Shown piece by piece: positions 28,047-36,131 of a stretch of DNA of 64,000 bases. Below the pieces are notes generated by a model that was not told where the DNA came from, made no database searches, and was given only the letters and a program-made list of their open reading frames with translations. The position numbers and the translations under genes were made by a program. Source of the DNA: Thiosocius sp963808165 (GTDB lineage Bacteria > Pseudomonadota > Gammaproteobacteria > Chromatiales > Chromatiaceae); assembly GCA_963808165.1 (NCBI GenBank), contig CAWEET010000007.1, forward strand, positions 124,001 to 188,000. Direction: 5' to 3'. Within the stretch, counting starts at the first letter, position 1; each line of letters opens with the position of its first letter.

Positions 28047-28592
28047 ATGAATCTGGACCGCGTCAGCAAGGGCAAGGTGCCCAACGAAATCAACGTCATC
28101 ATCGAAATCCCGGCGAATTCCGACCCGGTTAAATATGAACTCGACAAAGAAACCGGGGCGATGTTCGTCGACCGGTTTATGTCGACCGCGATGTATTATC
28201 CCTGCAACTACGGCTACGTCCCGCACACGCTGTCGAAGGACGGCGACCCGGTCGACGTACTCGTGCTGACACCGCACCCGTTGATTTCCGGCTCGGTCAT
28301 AACCTGCCGCCCGGTCGGGGTGCTGAAGATGAAGGACGAGTCCGGTGATGATGCCAAGGTACTGGCAGTGCCGGTCGACAAGCTGTGCAAGACCTACCGC
28401 GGAATCGATAGCTTCCGCGATCTGCAGGGCGAGATCCTGAATCGTATCTCGCACTTCTTCGAGCACTACAAGGACCTCGACGAAGGCAAGTGGGTGCGGG
28501 TCGATGGCTGGTACGGTCTCGAGGAGGCCAAGCAGGAGATAATGGACTCCGTGCAGTTGTACATCGACGCCCCGGAAAAGCCCAACTTCTAA
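28047..28592 (+). CDS. ppa: Inorganic pyrophosphatase, soluble family I
   Basis: The 181-residue cytosolic enzyme hydrolyses PPi to two phosphates. The ATG at 28047 (MNLDRVSKGKVPNEINVIIEI) with a GAGGGGAG ribosome-binding site is the right start; the longer frame from 27852 is not. The active-site signature DGDPVDVLVL, the YKVPNE-like KGKVPNE start and the EKWVRV-like GKWVRVDGW end match family I. It diverges from the membrane PPase, so PPi can be either hydrolysed or used for ion pumping. Confidence 0.97.
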   Translation: MNLDRVSKGKVPNEINVIIEIPANSDPVKYELDKETGAMFVDRFMSTAMYYPCNYGYVPHTLSKDGDPVDVLVLTPHPLISGSVITCRPVGVLKMKDESGDDAKVLAVPVDKLCKTYRGIDSFRDLQGEILNRISHFFEHYKDLDEGKWVRVDGWYGLEEAKQEIMDSVQLYIDAPEKPNF

Positions 28593-28757
28593 ACCCGGGC
28601 GAGGTGTCGCGATCGTGGCCGCACCGGGCGCTGGCGAGCGCAGCAGAGCGTTAACCTGATCGACCACCTACCGGGCGCTCATGCGGATCGGGTTGGAGCA
28701 CAGCCGCCCGGCCGGATGCGTTACGATACAGTCCCCAATCCGTCATTGCCGGGAAAC

Positions 28758-29312
28758 ATGAAGGTCTGCATTCTCTCCGACAGCCACGACCATATCGCAC
28801 TGATCGACGCGGCCGTGGCTGAAGCGCGTGCTGCGGGAGCCGAAGCAGTGCTGCATTGCGGCGACCTGGTCGCCCCGAGCACCCTGCACTGCCTGGAGAA
28901 ATACGGCCTGCCGGTGCACGTGATCCACGGCAACAACAGCGGCGACCTCTATGCGCTGACCCAGCTCGCGCACAAACCCGGCGGGGTGGTGCGTTTCCAC
29001 GGCATGGACGCCGGCATCGAGCTGGCCGGGAGACGCATCTTTCTGGTCCACTACCCCCATTACGCGCGCGCAATGGCCGCGACCGGCGACTGGGACCTGG
29101 TGTGCTGTGGACACAGTCACAAGGCCGAAATCACCGAGCAGAAGAACTGCCCGGGCGGCATCACCCACCTGGTGAACCCGGGCACGATCGGTGGCGTCGG
29201 CCAGGCGCCGGCCACCTGGGTGCTGGCCGATCTGGAAACCATGCGCTTCGAACTGCACGAGGTGCCCAAATCGCTGGAGTACACCGACACCGGAACAACG
29301 AACCGTGGCTGA
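28758..29312 (+). CDS. YfcE-type metallophosphoesterase
   Basis: The 184-residue protein (start at MKVCILSDSHDH, 28758) is a small calcineurin-like phosphodiesterase of the YfcE/MJ0936 family. Metal-ligand motifs are in order: SDSHDH near the N-terminus, HCGDLV, HGNNSGD, then FLVHYPH and CCGHSHKAE, with NPGT(I/V)GG closing the site. The natural substrate is unknown; relatives cleave model phosphodiesters. Its stop overlaps the moaC start by 8 bases. Confidence 0.9.
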   Translation: MKVCILSDSHDHIALIDAAVAEARAAGAEAVLHCGDLVAPSTLHCLEKYGLPVHVIHGNNSGDLYALTQLAHKPGGVVRFHGMDAGIELAGRRIFLVHYPHYARAMAATGDWDLVCCGHSHKAEITEQKNCPGGITHLVNPGTIGGVGQAPATWVLADLETMRFELHEVPKSLEYTDTGTTNRG

Positions 29313-29799
29313 TCGTTTCACCCATTTCGACGCTGATGGCCAGGCACACATGGTCGACGTTGGCGACAAGGCCGTCACCGAACGCCAGGCCATCGCAAGC
29401 GGCAGCATCCGAATGCGGCCCGAGACGCTGGCGATGATCTTGGAAGGCGGGCACAAGAAGGGCGATGTGCTCGGCGTGGCGCGGATCGCCGGGATCATGG
29501 GGGCGAAGCGAACCGCCGAACTGGTGCCGCTGTGCCACCCGCTACCTCTGACCAAGATCGGCATCGAGTTCACCCCGGACACCCACCTGCAGACGATTCA
29601 TTGCCGAGCCACCGCCAAGACCCGCGGCCAGACCGGGGTCGAGATGGAGGCGCTTTGCGCGGTGCAGGTCGCGCTGTTGACCATCTACGATATGTGCAAG
29701 GCGGTGGACCGAGGCATGGTGATCGAGAACGTCCGCCTGGAGGAAAAATCCGGCGGCAAATCCGGCCACTGGCGACGCAACGATTTTCCGGACGCATGA
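29305..29799 (+). CDS. moaC: Cyclic pyranopterin monophosphate synthase
   Basis: MoaC converts the 8-substituted GTP derivative made by MoaA to cyclic pyranopterin monophosphate in molybdenum cofactor synthesis. The start is best placed at GTG 29305 (VADRFTHFDADG), giving 164 residues; the frame is open further upstream only inside the previous gene. Conserved segments are GSIRM, VLGVARIAGIMGAKRT, LCHPLPLTKI, GVEMEALCAVQVALLTIYDMCKA and the terminal SGGKSGHW. It is not accompanied by moaA, but modABC is 4 kb away. Its stop overlaps the engB ATG. Confidence 0.96.
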   Translation: MADRFTHFDADGQAHMVDVGDKAVTERQAIASGSIRMRPETLAMILEGGHKKGDVLGVARIAGIMGAKRTAELVPLCHPLPLTKIGIEFTPDTHLQTIHCRATAKTRGQTGVEMEALCAVQVALLTIYDMCKAVDRGMVIENVRLEEKSGGKSGHWRRNDFPDA

Positions 29800-30392
29800 A
29801 CCCGCTGTACCGCCGGGCCGCATTTCTCACGAGCGCGGCCAAACTGTCCCAGGCACCGCCCGACGAGGGTTACGAGGTCGCCTTCGCCGGACGGTCGAAT
29901 GCCGGCAAGTCGAGCGCCATCAATACCCTTTGTGACCAGAGGGCCCTGGCCCGGACCAGCAAGACGCCGGGGCGCACCCAATTGCTGAACTTCTTCGCCA
30001 TCGACGCGCAGCGCCGCCTGGTCGACCTGCCCGGCTATGGTTACGCCAAGGTGGCAGAGGGAATCAAGCGCGAATGGCAGGGGACGCTGGCCGGCTACCT
30101 CGAACAGCGCGAGTGCCTGAAGGGCCTGATGCTGCTGATGGACATCCGTCATCCGCTGAAGGACTACGACGTGCAGATGCTGCACTGGGCGCATCACATT
30201 GGCAGGTCCGCGCACGTGCTGCTGACCAAGGCGGACAAGCTGAACAGGGGACCGGCGGCGAACACCCTGCTGCGGGTGCGTTCCGAAATCCGGCAGATCG
30301 ACCCGGATTTCAGCGTCCAGACCTTCTCATCGCTGAAGCGCAGCGGCGTCGACGAGGCCCACGCGAAGCTCGACGAGTGGCTGGGGCCATAG
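29796..30392 (+). CDS. engB: Ribosome biogenesis GTP-binding protein EngB/YsxC
   Basis: The 198-residue GTPase takes part in large-subunit assembly. G motifs are visible: G1 GRSNAGKSS, G2 TSKTPGRTQ, G3 DLPGYGYA, G4 TKADKL. The ATG at 29796 overlaps the moaC stop (ATGA), so the longer upstream frame is not used. Often engB stands next to a cytochrome c gene or polA in gammaproteobacteria; here polA and a c-type cytochrome are a few kb downstream, separated by accessory genes. Confidence 0.96.
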   Translation: MNPLYRRAAFLTSAAKLSQAPPDEGYEVAFAGRSNAGKSSAINTLCDQRALARTSKTPGRTQLLNFFAIDAQRRLVDLPGYGYAKVAEGIKREWQGTLAGYLEQRECLKGLMLLMDIRHPLKDYDVQMLHWAHHIGRSAHVLLTKADKLNRGPAANTLLRVRSEIRQIDPDFSVQTFSSLKRSGVDEAHAKLDEWLGP

Positions 30393-30479
30393 GGCTGACA
30401 GGGGCACCCGCAGATTACCGCAAGCATAAGCCGCAGGGCAGCCGCACAGCGCCGCCGTGCGCCGCCTTGCCACCCTTGT

Positions 30480-31112
30480 TCAGGCCTTGTCGGCGGTTGA
30501 GGTGTTCGCGTCGAGACGCCCGCTGATGTTCTCCGGAAGATTCTTCACCTTGAACGCGAACCAGATCTTCAACACGCCGATCAACAACGCCCACGAGGCG
30601 ATGAAGTGGACGACCGAGATACTGCCCGCAGCCGGTTGCAGGACGATCAGCGCGCCGAACAGCACCGAGACGGCGCCAGTCAGGTACAGCACCCATTCTC
30701 GCTTGCTTTCCTTGCGAATCTTGAAACCCAGGGTCAGCAACAGCATACCGACGAAAATGGCGGTGAACGCGACCAGCAAGACAAAGACCGGCATGCTCAG
30801 CGCGGGATGAAACACGGCATAACCGCCAGCGACCACCGCCAGGATGCCGAGCAGCAGCATAATCCACCAGCCGTCCTTGTCACGGTTCGTCAGCGCGCCC
30901 CAGGCGTTCACGGCACCGTCCAAGAAAACCATCGCGGCGAAGTAGGTTGCCAGCACCAGCAGTGCAATGCCCGGCCTCGCGAATGCCAGTATCCCGAAGA
31001 TCATCGCCGCCGCGCCACTGATCAGGAACACCCACCAGGTGCGCTTACAGAATGCCTGCACGTTTTTCGCTGCCTCGGCAGCTATGGGTTTTTCGTCCAC
31101 CGTCTCTGTCAT
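30480..31112 (-). CDS. HdeD-family (DUF308) membrane protein
   Basis: Starting at ATG 31112 (MTETVDEKPIAAEAAKNVQ) the protein has 210 residues and about six hydrophobic segments arranged in repeated pairs with short linkers, as in HdeD, a membrane protein linked to acid resistance in E. coli. Internal repeats resemble each other (ILAFARPGIALLVLATYFA and GGYAVFHPALSMPVFVLLV). The upstream in-frame ATG at 31229 would add 39 residues of non-membrane, Cys-containing sequence that looks untranslated. An actual role in acid resistance is not shown by the sequence. Confidence 0.88.
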   Translation of the reverse strand: MTETVDEKPIAAEAAKNVQAFCKRTWWVFLISGAAAMIFGILAFARPGIALLVLATYFAAMVFLDGAVNAWGALTNRDKDGWWIMLLLGILAVVAGGYAVFHPALSMPVFVLLVAFTAIFVGMLLLTLGFKIRKESKREWVLYLTGAVSVLFGALIVLQPAAGSISVVHFIASWALLIGVLKIWFAFKVKNLPENISGRLDANTSTADKA

Positions 31113-31375
31113 GACTTCTCCGCAGTATCCACCGAACTCGACACTGGGCCGAATTGTCGCACAGACACATCGGGTTTGGCCGGGACCCGGCAGTCGGGCC
31201 ATCGGGGCGGTACAGACAATTTGCGTCAATCCAACTTAACCCGAGAATCGGCAAAAGGACCTGCGTTGGCGCAGGCCGCCGGCAACTCCGTGCCCACCGG
31301 GAGATATCCGCGAGTCGGGTCTGGTCGTGTCAGCCGGTTTCATCTACCCCAGCAGGTTTACCCGGTAATTTGGAC

Positions 31376-31603
31376 TCACTTGTCGATCGTGCGAGAACGG
31401 CCGAGATATACGGCAATCGCATACGAGGTGCCGAAGAACAAGCCAACGAAAACAAGCATCCATCCGAGTGGAATCAAGGGAAACGGTTCGTGCAGGACGC
31501 CGTCGGAGTCGACCTCTGCGCCAAGAGCGAGAAAACTGGCCCAGCACACGGCGGCTGCCGCAAAGGACATGATCGTGATCCACCCCTTCGTTCGGCGTTG
31601 CAT
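31376..31603 (-). CDS. DUF3955-like small membrane protein
   Basis: The 75-residue protein has two hydrophobic segments (about 11-28 and 43-66) joined by a loop with DSDGVLHEPFPLIPLGW. That DxDGxLxEPFxLIPxG pattern is the hallmark of DUF3955 small membrane proteins, as I recall the family. Function is unknown. A GGGGAGG ribosome-binding site precedes the ATG by about 9 bases, which supports it as a real gene. It stands alone between the HdeD-like gene and the frameshifted lipoprotein gene. Confidence 0.75.
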   Translation of the reverse strand: MQRRTKGWITIMSFAAAAVCWASFLALGAEVDSDGVLHEPFPLIPLGWMLVFVGLFFGTSYAIAVYLGRSRTIDK

Positions 31604-31752
31604 GGAAAGAGGCCTCCCCGTTGATACGAATCATGGGAGTATTGAACAGCTGTCACAGACCGGCAAGGAATTTCCATCGACGATGTGCAGCGATATTTTG
31701 TCTCCGGATCTCTGCCGGTGGCCGAAGCGCAACGGGCTTCGATACACTCAAA

Positions 31753-32650
31753 CTATTTGCGTGCGCCACGGAAATCGGCACCAGAGAGGCCGCATTTCTC
31801 TGCCCCTTCGTTGATCAGATCGAATACCCAATGATCCCTGGCGGGGGGGAATGGCCTGAGGCCGCTAGGCTCTCTGTCGGGGGCGACAAATCCAGTGGAA
31901 TCCACGGAGCAGTTTCCCAGCTCGGTACGGAACTGCCCCTGAAAGACCTTGCACAGATCGTAAAGACCGTCGAAATTCCGGTCTTGCGCAATCATCCAGC
32001 CGTCGATCCATCCGGTGTTCAGATTGCGCGTCGATGCCGCTGCAGCGTCATGGTATCCGTCGAAATTGTCATCAGCGATATGCCAGTAGAGCAATCGCGT
32101 TTTCGGGAAGATGGTCTCTTTGAGAATCCGGTCAGTCAGGTGTTCCCGCCCCCTCCGCAGATTGGGCAACTCACCCTCCCAGTTATCCGGCACTACGGGA
32201 TTGAGGCCGTCGAGAATGGCCAGATAGTCAATGCTGCCGTCGAAGTTCCGGTCGAGCGCATATCCCCAGTCCAAAGTGGCACCCTCGGGCAACCCGTCCC
32301 GGGGCGTGTGCGTGTAGAGATTCCCCCCCGGGTTCTCGAATTCGCCCTTTGTCAGAACGACGACGAAGACCCCTCCCCCCTCGATACCGACAAAGGATAC
32401 GTAAAGGTCACGCACCTTCCGTTGGCAGCGGATATCCAGTTCACTTCGGGCCAGCGGCAGCTGACTCAGCGCATAGACCTTTGGCAATGCCTCGTCAAAG
32501 GTCATCGGCGGCGCAACCGCAGGAACCGACGTCTGCGGCAACCTCTTCAGCATTTTCACTCGACTTGGTCGCCTTGGTGTTACATCCGGCGAGGAAGAGG
32601 ACCAGGACCGAAACCGACAGGAGAAACGTGTGCGCAATGCTCATGGTCAT
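31753..32650 (-). pseudogene. Frameshifted lipoprotein with three DxNFDG calcium-type motifs
   Basis: The body (frame ending at 31753, up to 294 codons from 32637) contains three segments with the EF-hand/dockerin-like pattern DRNFDGSID, DDNFDGYHD and DRNFDGLYD. It lacks a signal peptide in its own frame: its first ~28 residues are Arg/Ser-rich and look out of frame. In the adjacent frame, from ATG 32650 or 32644, a clean lipoprotein signal is read (SIAHTFLLSVSVLVLFLAGC), and that frame stops at 32495. A one-base shift somewhere between about 32500 and 32590 would join the two into one lipoprotein of about 290 residues. The gene is either a recent pseudogene, a sequencing error, or translated by frameshifting. 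The family is not one I recognise. Confidence 0.7.
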
Positions 32651-32778
32651 CCCAATCCAGCTTGGACAACCTCAGAATGTAACGGAAGCATCATAACACT
32701 CCAAGCAACATTGCCGCTTCCGTCGGCATGGGAGCTCGCTACCGGCACCGGATGCCGAAAACTGTCGCTAGCCTGTAA

Positions 32779-32834
32779 CCCCCCCCTACCCCCCACCCCA
32801 CCCAAAAACCCCCAACCCCCCCCCCCCCCCACCC
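32779..32834. repeat. C-rich tract with 15-C run (G-quadruplex potential on minus strand)
   Basis: This 56-base tract between the lipoprotein gene and the polA stop is almost entirely C with a few A and one T. It includes an uninterrupted run of 15 C (32816-32830) and further runs of five to eight C. The minus strand, which is the sense strand of polA, therefore carries at least four G-runs just past the polA stop codon and could form a G-quadruplex in DNA or in the polA 3' UTR. A long homopolymer is also a place where sequencing or assembly length may be wrong. Confidence 0.85.
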
Positions 32835-32862
32835 AATCGTTGCCATCCAGGGATTGGGGACG

Positions 32863-35568
32863 TCAGTGCGCTTGGTCCCAGTCGTCGCCGACACCGATGT
32901 CGACGACCAGCGGCACCTCGAGGTCTGCCGCCCCCTCCATCAGGGTACGGATCTTGGCGGCGGCTGCCTCGACCAGCGGGGCGTCCACCTCGAACACCAG
33001 TTCGTCATGCACCTGCATCAGCATGCGCACGGTCGACTGACCATCGCGAATCCAGGCATCTATGGCCAGCATCGCTCGCTTGATAATGTCGGCCGCGGTG
33101 CCCTGCATCGGCGCATTGATCGCAGTGCGCTCCGCCCCGGCGCGGACCTGCTGATTGCGGGCATTGATGTCCGGCAGATACAAGCGACGGCCAAACAGTG
33201 TCTCGACATAACCCTGTTTGCGGGCCTGCTCGCGCGTGTCTTCCATGAAAGTCCGGACACCGGGATAGCGCTGAAAATATCGATCGACGTATTCCTGCGC
33301 CGCCGCGCGCTCGATGCCGAGCTGTCGCGCCAGCCCGAAGGCCGACATACCGTAGATCAGTCCGAAGTTGATCGCCTTGGCCGAGCGACGCTGCTCACTA
33401 CTGACCGCTTCCGGGCTATCGGCACCGAACACCTCGGCTGCAGTCGCGCGGTGAATGTCGGCACCGGCGGCGAATGCGTCAAGCAGACCCTGGTCGCCGG
33501 ACAGGTGGGCCATAATGCGCAGTTCGATCTGTGAGTAGTCGGCCGCCAGCATACGCCAACCTGGTTCGGGGACGAAGGCCTGCCGAATGCGCCGCCCCTC
33601 GTCGCTGCGTACCGGGATGTTCTGCAGGTTGGGATCCGATGAACTCAGCCGACCGGTTGCCGCCACGGCCTGATGGTAGCTGGTATGCAGCCGCCCCGTC
33701 CCGGGGTTCACCAGTTCCGGCAACTTGTCCGTGTAGGTCGACTTGAGTTTGGCCAGACCGCGATGCTGCAGGATCACCTGCGGCAGCGCGTGGCCCTGTT
33801 CGGCCAATTCCTGCAGCACCGATTCCGCCGTCGAGGGCGCGCCTTTGGGCGTCTTGGCGATCACCGGCAGCTGGAGTTCTTCGAAGAAAATCTGACCTAT
33901 CTGTTTCGGCGAGCCGATGTTGAAGCTGCGTCCGGCAATCGCGAAGGCCTGCTGCTCGAGATCGTGCATTCGCTTGGCCAGCTCGGCACTCTGCTGCGCC
34001 AGCATCTTCCCATCCAGACGCACACCGGTGCGCTCCATGCGCGACAGGACACTGACCAGCGGCACCTCGATATCGATCAGCACACGGCGCAGCGACGGCT
34101 CTTCCTCGAGCTGCGGCCACATTGCCTGGTGCAGGCGCAAGGTGACATCGGCGTCCTCGGCGGCATAGGGACCGGCCTGCTCGAGCGGGATCTGATCGAA
34201 GGTCAACTGCCTGGCGCCCTTGCCGGCGATGTCCTCGAAGTGGATTGTCCTGTGGTTTAGGTGACGTTCGGCCAGACTGTCCATATCGTGCCGCCCGACG
34301 CCGGCATTCAACACGTACGATTCGAGCATGGTGTCGTAGGCGATGCCGCGCAATTCGATACCATGGTTGGCCAGCACGCTCATGTCGTACTTCAGATTCT
34401 GCCCGACCTTGTGTTGCAGGGGGTCCTCCAGCAGGGGCTTAAGCACCGCGAGCACCTCGTCACGGTCCAGTTGATCCGGCGCCCCCGGGTAGTCGTGCGC
34501 AAGCGGGAGGTAGGCCGCCGTACCCGGCTCGAACGCGAACGACACACCGACGACGCGGGCCTGCATATAGTCCAGGCTGGTGGTCTCGGTATCAAAGCTG
34601 AACAGATCCGCGGATCGCAGCCGCTCCAGCCAGCGGTCCATTGAAACCCGGTCCAGAATGGTCTCGTAGCTGGCCTCGGGTGACGCGGCGCGAGCCACAG
34701 CCGTCTCTTCGGGCGCATCGTCCAGACTGGCCAGCAGGCGACGTGATTCCAGACGCTCATAGAGCTTGCGCAAGGCCGCCGGGTCGCCCTCGTTTGGCTG
34801 CAGGTCCTGCGGACCGACGCCCAAACTGACATCCGTCTTGATCCTGGTGAGAGTGCGCGACAAGGGCAAGATATCCAGACTCGCGCGCAGGCTCTCGCCA
34901 ATCTTGCCTTTTACTTCATCGGCCCGTGCGATCACCTCATCCAGCGTCCCGAACTGGCCGAGCCATTTGGCGGCCGTCTTGGGACCGCACTTGGGTACGC
35001 CGGGTATGTTGTCGACACTGTCGCCGGTCAATGCCAGAAAATCCACGATCTGGTCGGGGCGCACACCGAATTTCCCCTGTACGCCCTGCTCGTCCAGCAG
35101 CGTGTCCGTCATCGTGTTGACCAGGGTCACATGCCGGTTGACCAACTGCGCCATGTCCTTGTCACCGGTCGAGACCAGCGTGTCGATGCCCTGATCGGTG
35201 GCCGCGCGGGCCAGTGTGCCGATCACATCATCGGCCTCGACGTCGTCGACGATCAGTAGCGGCAGCCCCATGGCCCGGATGATATCGAGCGTCGGCTGGA
35301 TCTGTTCGCGCAGATCGACCGGCATCGCCGGCCGATTGGCCTTGTAGTCGGGATACAGATCATCGCGGAAGGTCTTGCCCGGCGCATCGAAGACCACACC
35401 GATATGGCTAGGCTGGTAGTCCGCGAGCAGCCTGCGCAGCATGTTGACCACACCGACGGTCGCGCCGGTGGCCTCGCCATTGGAGTTGGTCAATGGCGGC
35501 AGTGCGTGATAGGCGCGAAACAGGTATGAGGAACCGTCGACGAGGACGAATGGAGGTGATTTGGCCAT
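32863..35568 (-). CDS. polA: DNA polymerase I
   Basis: The 901-residue protein has all three domains: 5'-3' exonuclease (about 1-290; VDGSSYLFRAYHAL, FDAPGKTFR, GDKDMAQL, GVPKCGPKTAAKWL), proofreading 3'-5' exonuclease (about 310-500) and polymerase (to the end). The proofreading site looks intact, with FDTETTSLD, LKYDMSVL and YAAEDADVTLRL retaining the acidic residues. Polymerase motifs A (LAADYSQIELR), O-helix (RRSAKAINFGLIYGMS) and C (QVHDELVFEV) are present. It is followed on its own strand by the G-rich tract and then the lipoprotein gene. Confidence 0.98.
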   Translation of the reverse strand: MAKSPPFVLVDGSSYLFRAYHALPPLTNSNGEATGATVGVVNMLRRLLADYQPSHIGVVFDAPGKTFRDDLYPDYKANRPAMPVDLREQIQPTLDIIRAMGLPLLIVDDVEADDVIGTLARAATDQGIDTLVSTGDKDMAQLVNRHVTLVNTMTDTLLDEQGVQGKFGVRPDQIVDFLALTGDSVDNIPGVPKCGPKTAAKWLGQFGTLDEVIARADEVKGKIGESLRASLDILPLSRTLTRIKTDVSLGVGPQDLQPNEGDPAALRKLYERLESRRLLASLDDAPEETAVARAASPEASYETILDRVSMDRWLERLRSADLFSFDTETTSLDYMQARVVGVSFAFEPGTAAYLPLAHDYPGAPDQLDRDEVLAVLKPLLEDPLQHKVGQNLKYDMSVLANHGIELRGIAYDTMLESYVLNAGVGRHDMDSLAERHLNHRTIHFEDIAGKGARQLTFDQIPLEQAGPYAAEDADVTLRLHQAMWPQLEEEPSLRRVLIDIEVPLVSVLSRMERTGVRLDGKMLAQQSAELAKRMHDLEQQAFAIAGRSFNIGSPKQIGQIFFEELQLPVIAKTPKGAPSTAESVLQELAEQGHALPQVILQHRGLAKLKSTYTDKLPELVNPGTGRLHTSYHQAVAATGRLSSSDPNLQNIPVRSDEGRRIRQAFVPEPGWRMLAADYSQIELRIMAHLSGDQGLLDAFAAGADIHRATAAEVFGADSPEAVSSEQRRSAKAINFGLIYGMSAFGLARQLGIERAAAQEYVDRYFQRYPGVRTFMEDTREQARKQGYVETLFGRRLYLPDINARNQQVRAGAERTAINAPMQGTAADIIKRAMLAIDAWIRDGQSTVRMLMQVHDELVFEVDAPLVEAAAAKIRTLMEGAADLEVPLVVDIGVGDDWDQAH

Positions 35569-35658
35569 GCCCCGAGGATACTACGCCTAGACGGCCTCAG
35601 GGTTACGGCGCGTGACGCGGGCCCGCCGCAGGCGGCGGCAGGCCCTTCGTCGATCGCT

Positions 35659-35976
35659 TTACTGGGTCAGGATCCAGGCGACGATCTTGCCGATGTCCTC
35701 GTCGCTGACATCAGCGCGGCCACCCTTGGCCGGCATCGGGACCGGGCCCCACTTGTTGACGCCACCCTTGATCGCGGACTCGGTCAGCATCTCCTGGGCC
35801 CCCTCCTGATCCTTGTACTTGGCAGCGATATCCTTATAGGACGGGCCGACCAGCTTGACGTCGACCTTGTGGCAGGCCAGGCAGCCGCTCTTCATGGCCA
35901 GATTTTCGTCCGCGGCGGCTTGGCCGGCAAACCCGATGGCTGCGGCCAACAGGCCGAATTTCAAGAGATTTTTCAC
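35659..35976 (-). CDS. Cytochrome c-551-type periplasmic electron carrier
   Basis: The start is decided by a GGAG eight bases before a GTG at 35976 (VKNLLKFGLLAAAIGF), giving 105 residues; an in-frame ATG at 35994 lies upstream of that ribosome-binding site. Residues 1-22 are a signal peptide ending in QAAA. The mature protein of about 83 residues is the size of class I c-551 cytochromes. Haem is bound by CLACH (32-36), and Met81 in WGPVPMPAKGG is the likely sixth ligand. Such proteins carry electrons to terminal oxidases or nitrite reductase, or from sulfur oxidation. The partner is unknown. Confidence 0.93.
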   Translation of the reverse strand: MKNLLKFGLLAAAIGFAGQAAADENLAMKSGCLACHKVDVKLVGPSYKDIAAKYKDQEGAQEMLTESAIKGGVNKWGPVPMPAKGGRADVSDEDIGKIVAWILTQ

Positions 35977-36019
35977 CTTGTTTTCTCCAATCATGTCTAT
36001 ACGTGGCACAGTTATTGTG

Positions 36020-36034
36020 GATTTCGTCGAAATC
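36020..36034. promoter_or_regulatory. Perfect palindrome upstream of the cytochrome gene
   Basis: GATTTCG and CGAAATC form 7-base arms around a single T. The site is about 45 bases before the cytochrome GTG start and about 100 bases past the trkH stop. Its position would overlap the -35 area of a promoter whose -10 could be TATAGA (just before the ATG at 35994). It may be an operator, but I do not recognise the regulator. Confidence 0.3.
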
Positions 36035-36131
36035 ACGCCCCGTGACTTTAATGCACCCGTCCGCAATGCGCCAGATGGATTCTCAACCGCGGCTCCGTTG
36101 CGCCGCCAAGCAGGCCCCGGGCCCGGCCGCA

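Noticed and set aside
30606..31814. Open frame of about 402 codons on the plus strand
   Set aside because: It runs antisense to the HdeD-like and DUF3955 genes, which have membrane segments, family features and ribosome-binding sites; its translation is Gln/His/Arg-rich as typical of antisense frames.
35622..35645. GC-rich inverted repeat downstream of the cytochrome gene considered as a terminator
   Set aside because: The stem is imperfect and no T-run follows on either strand.
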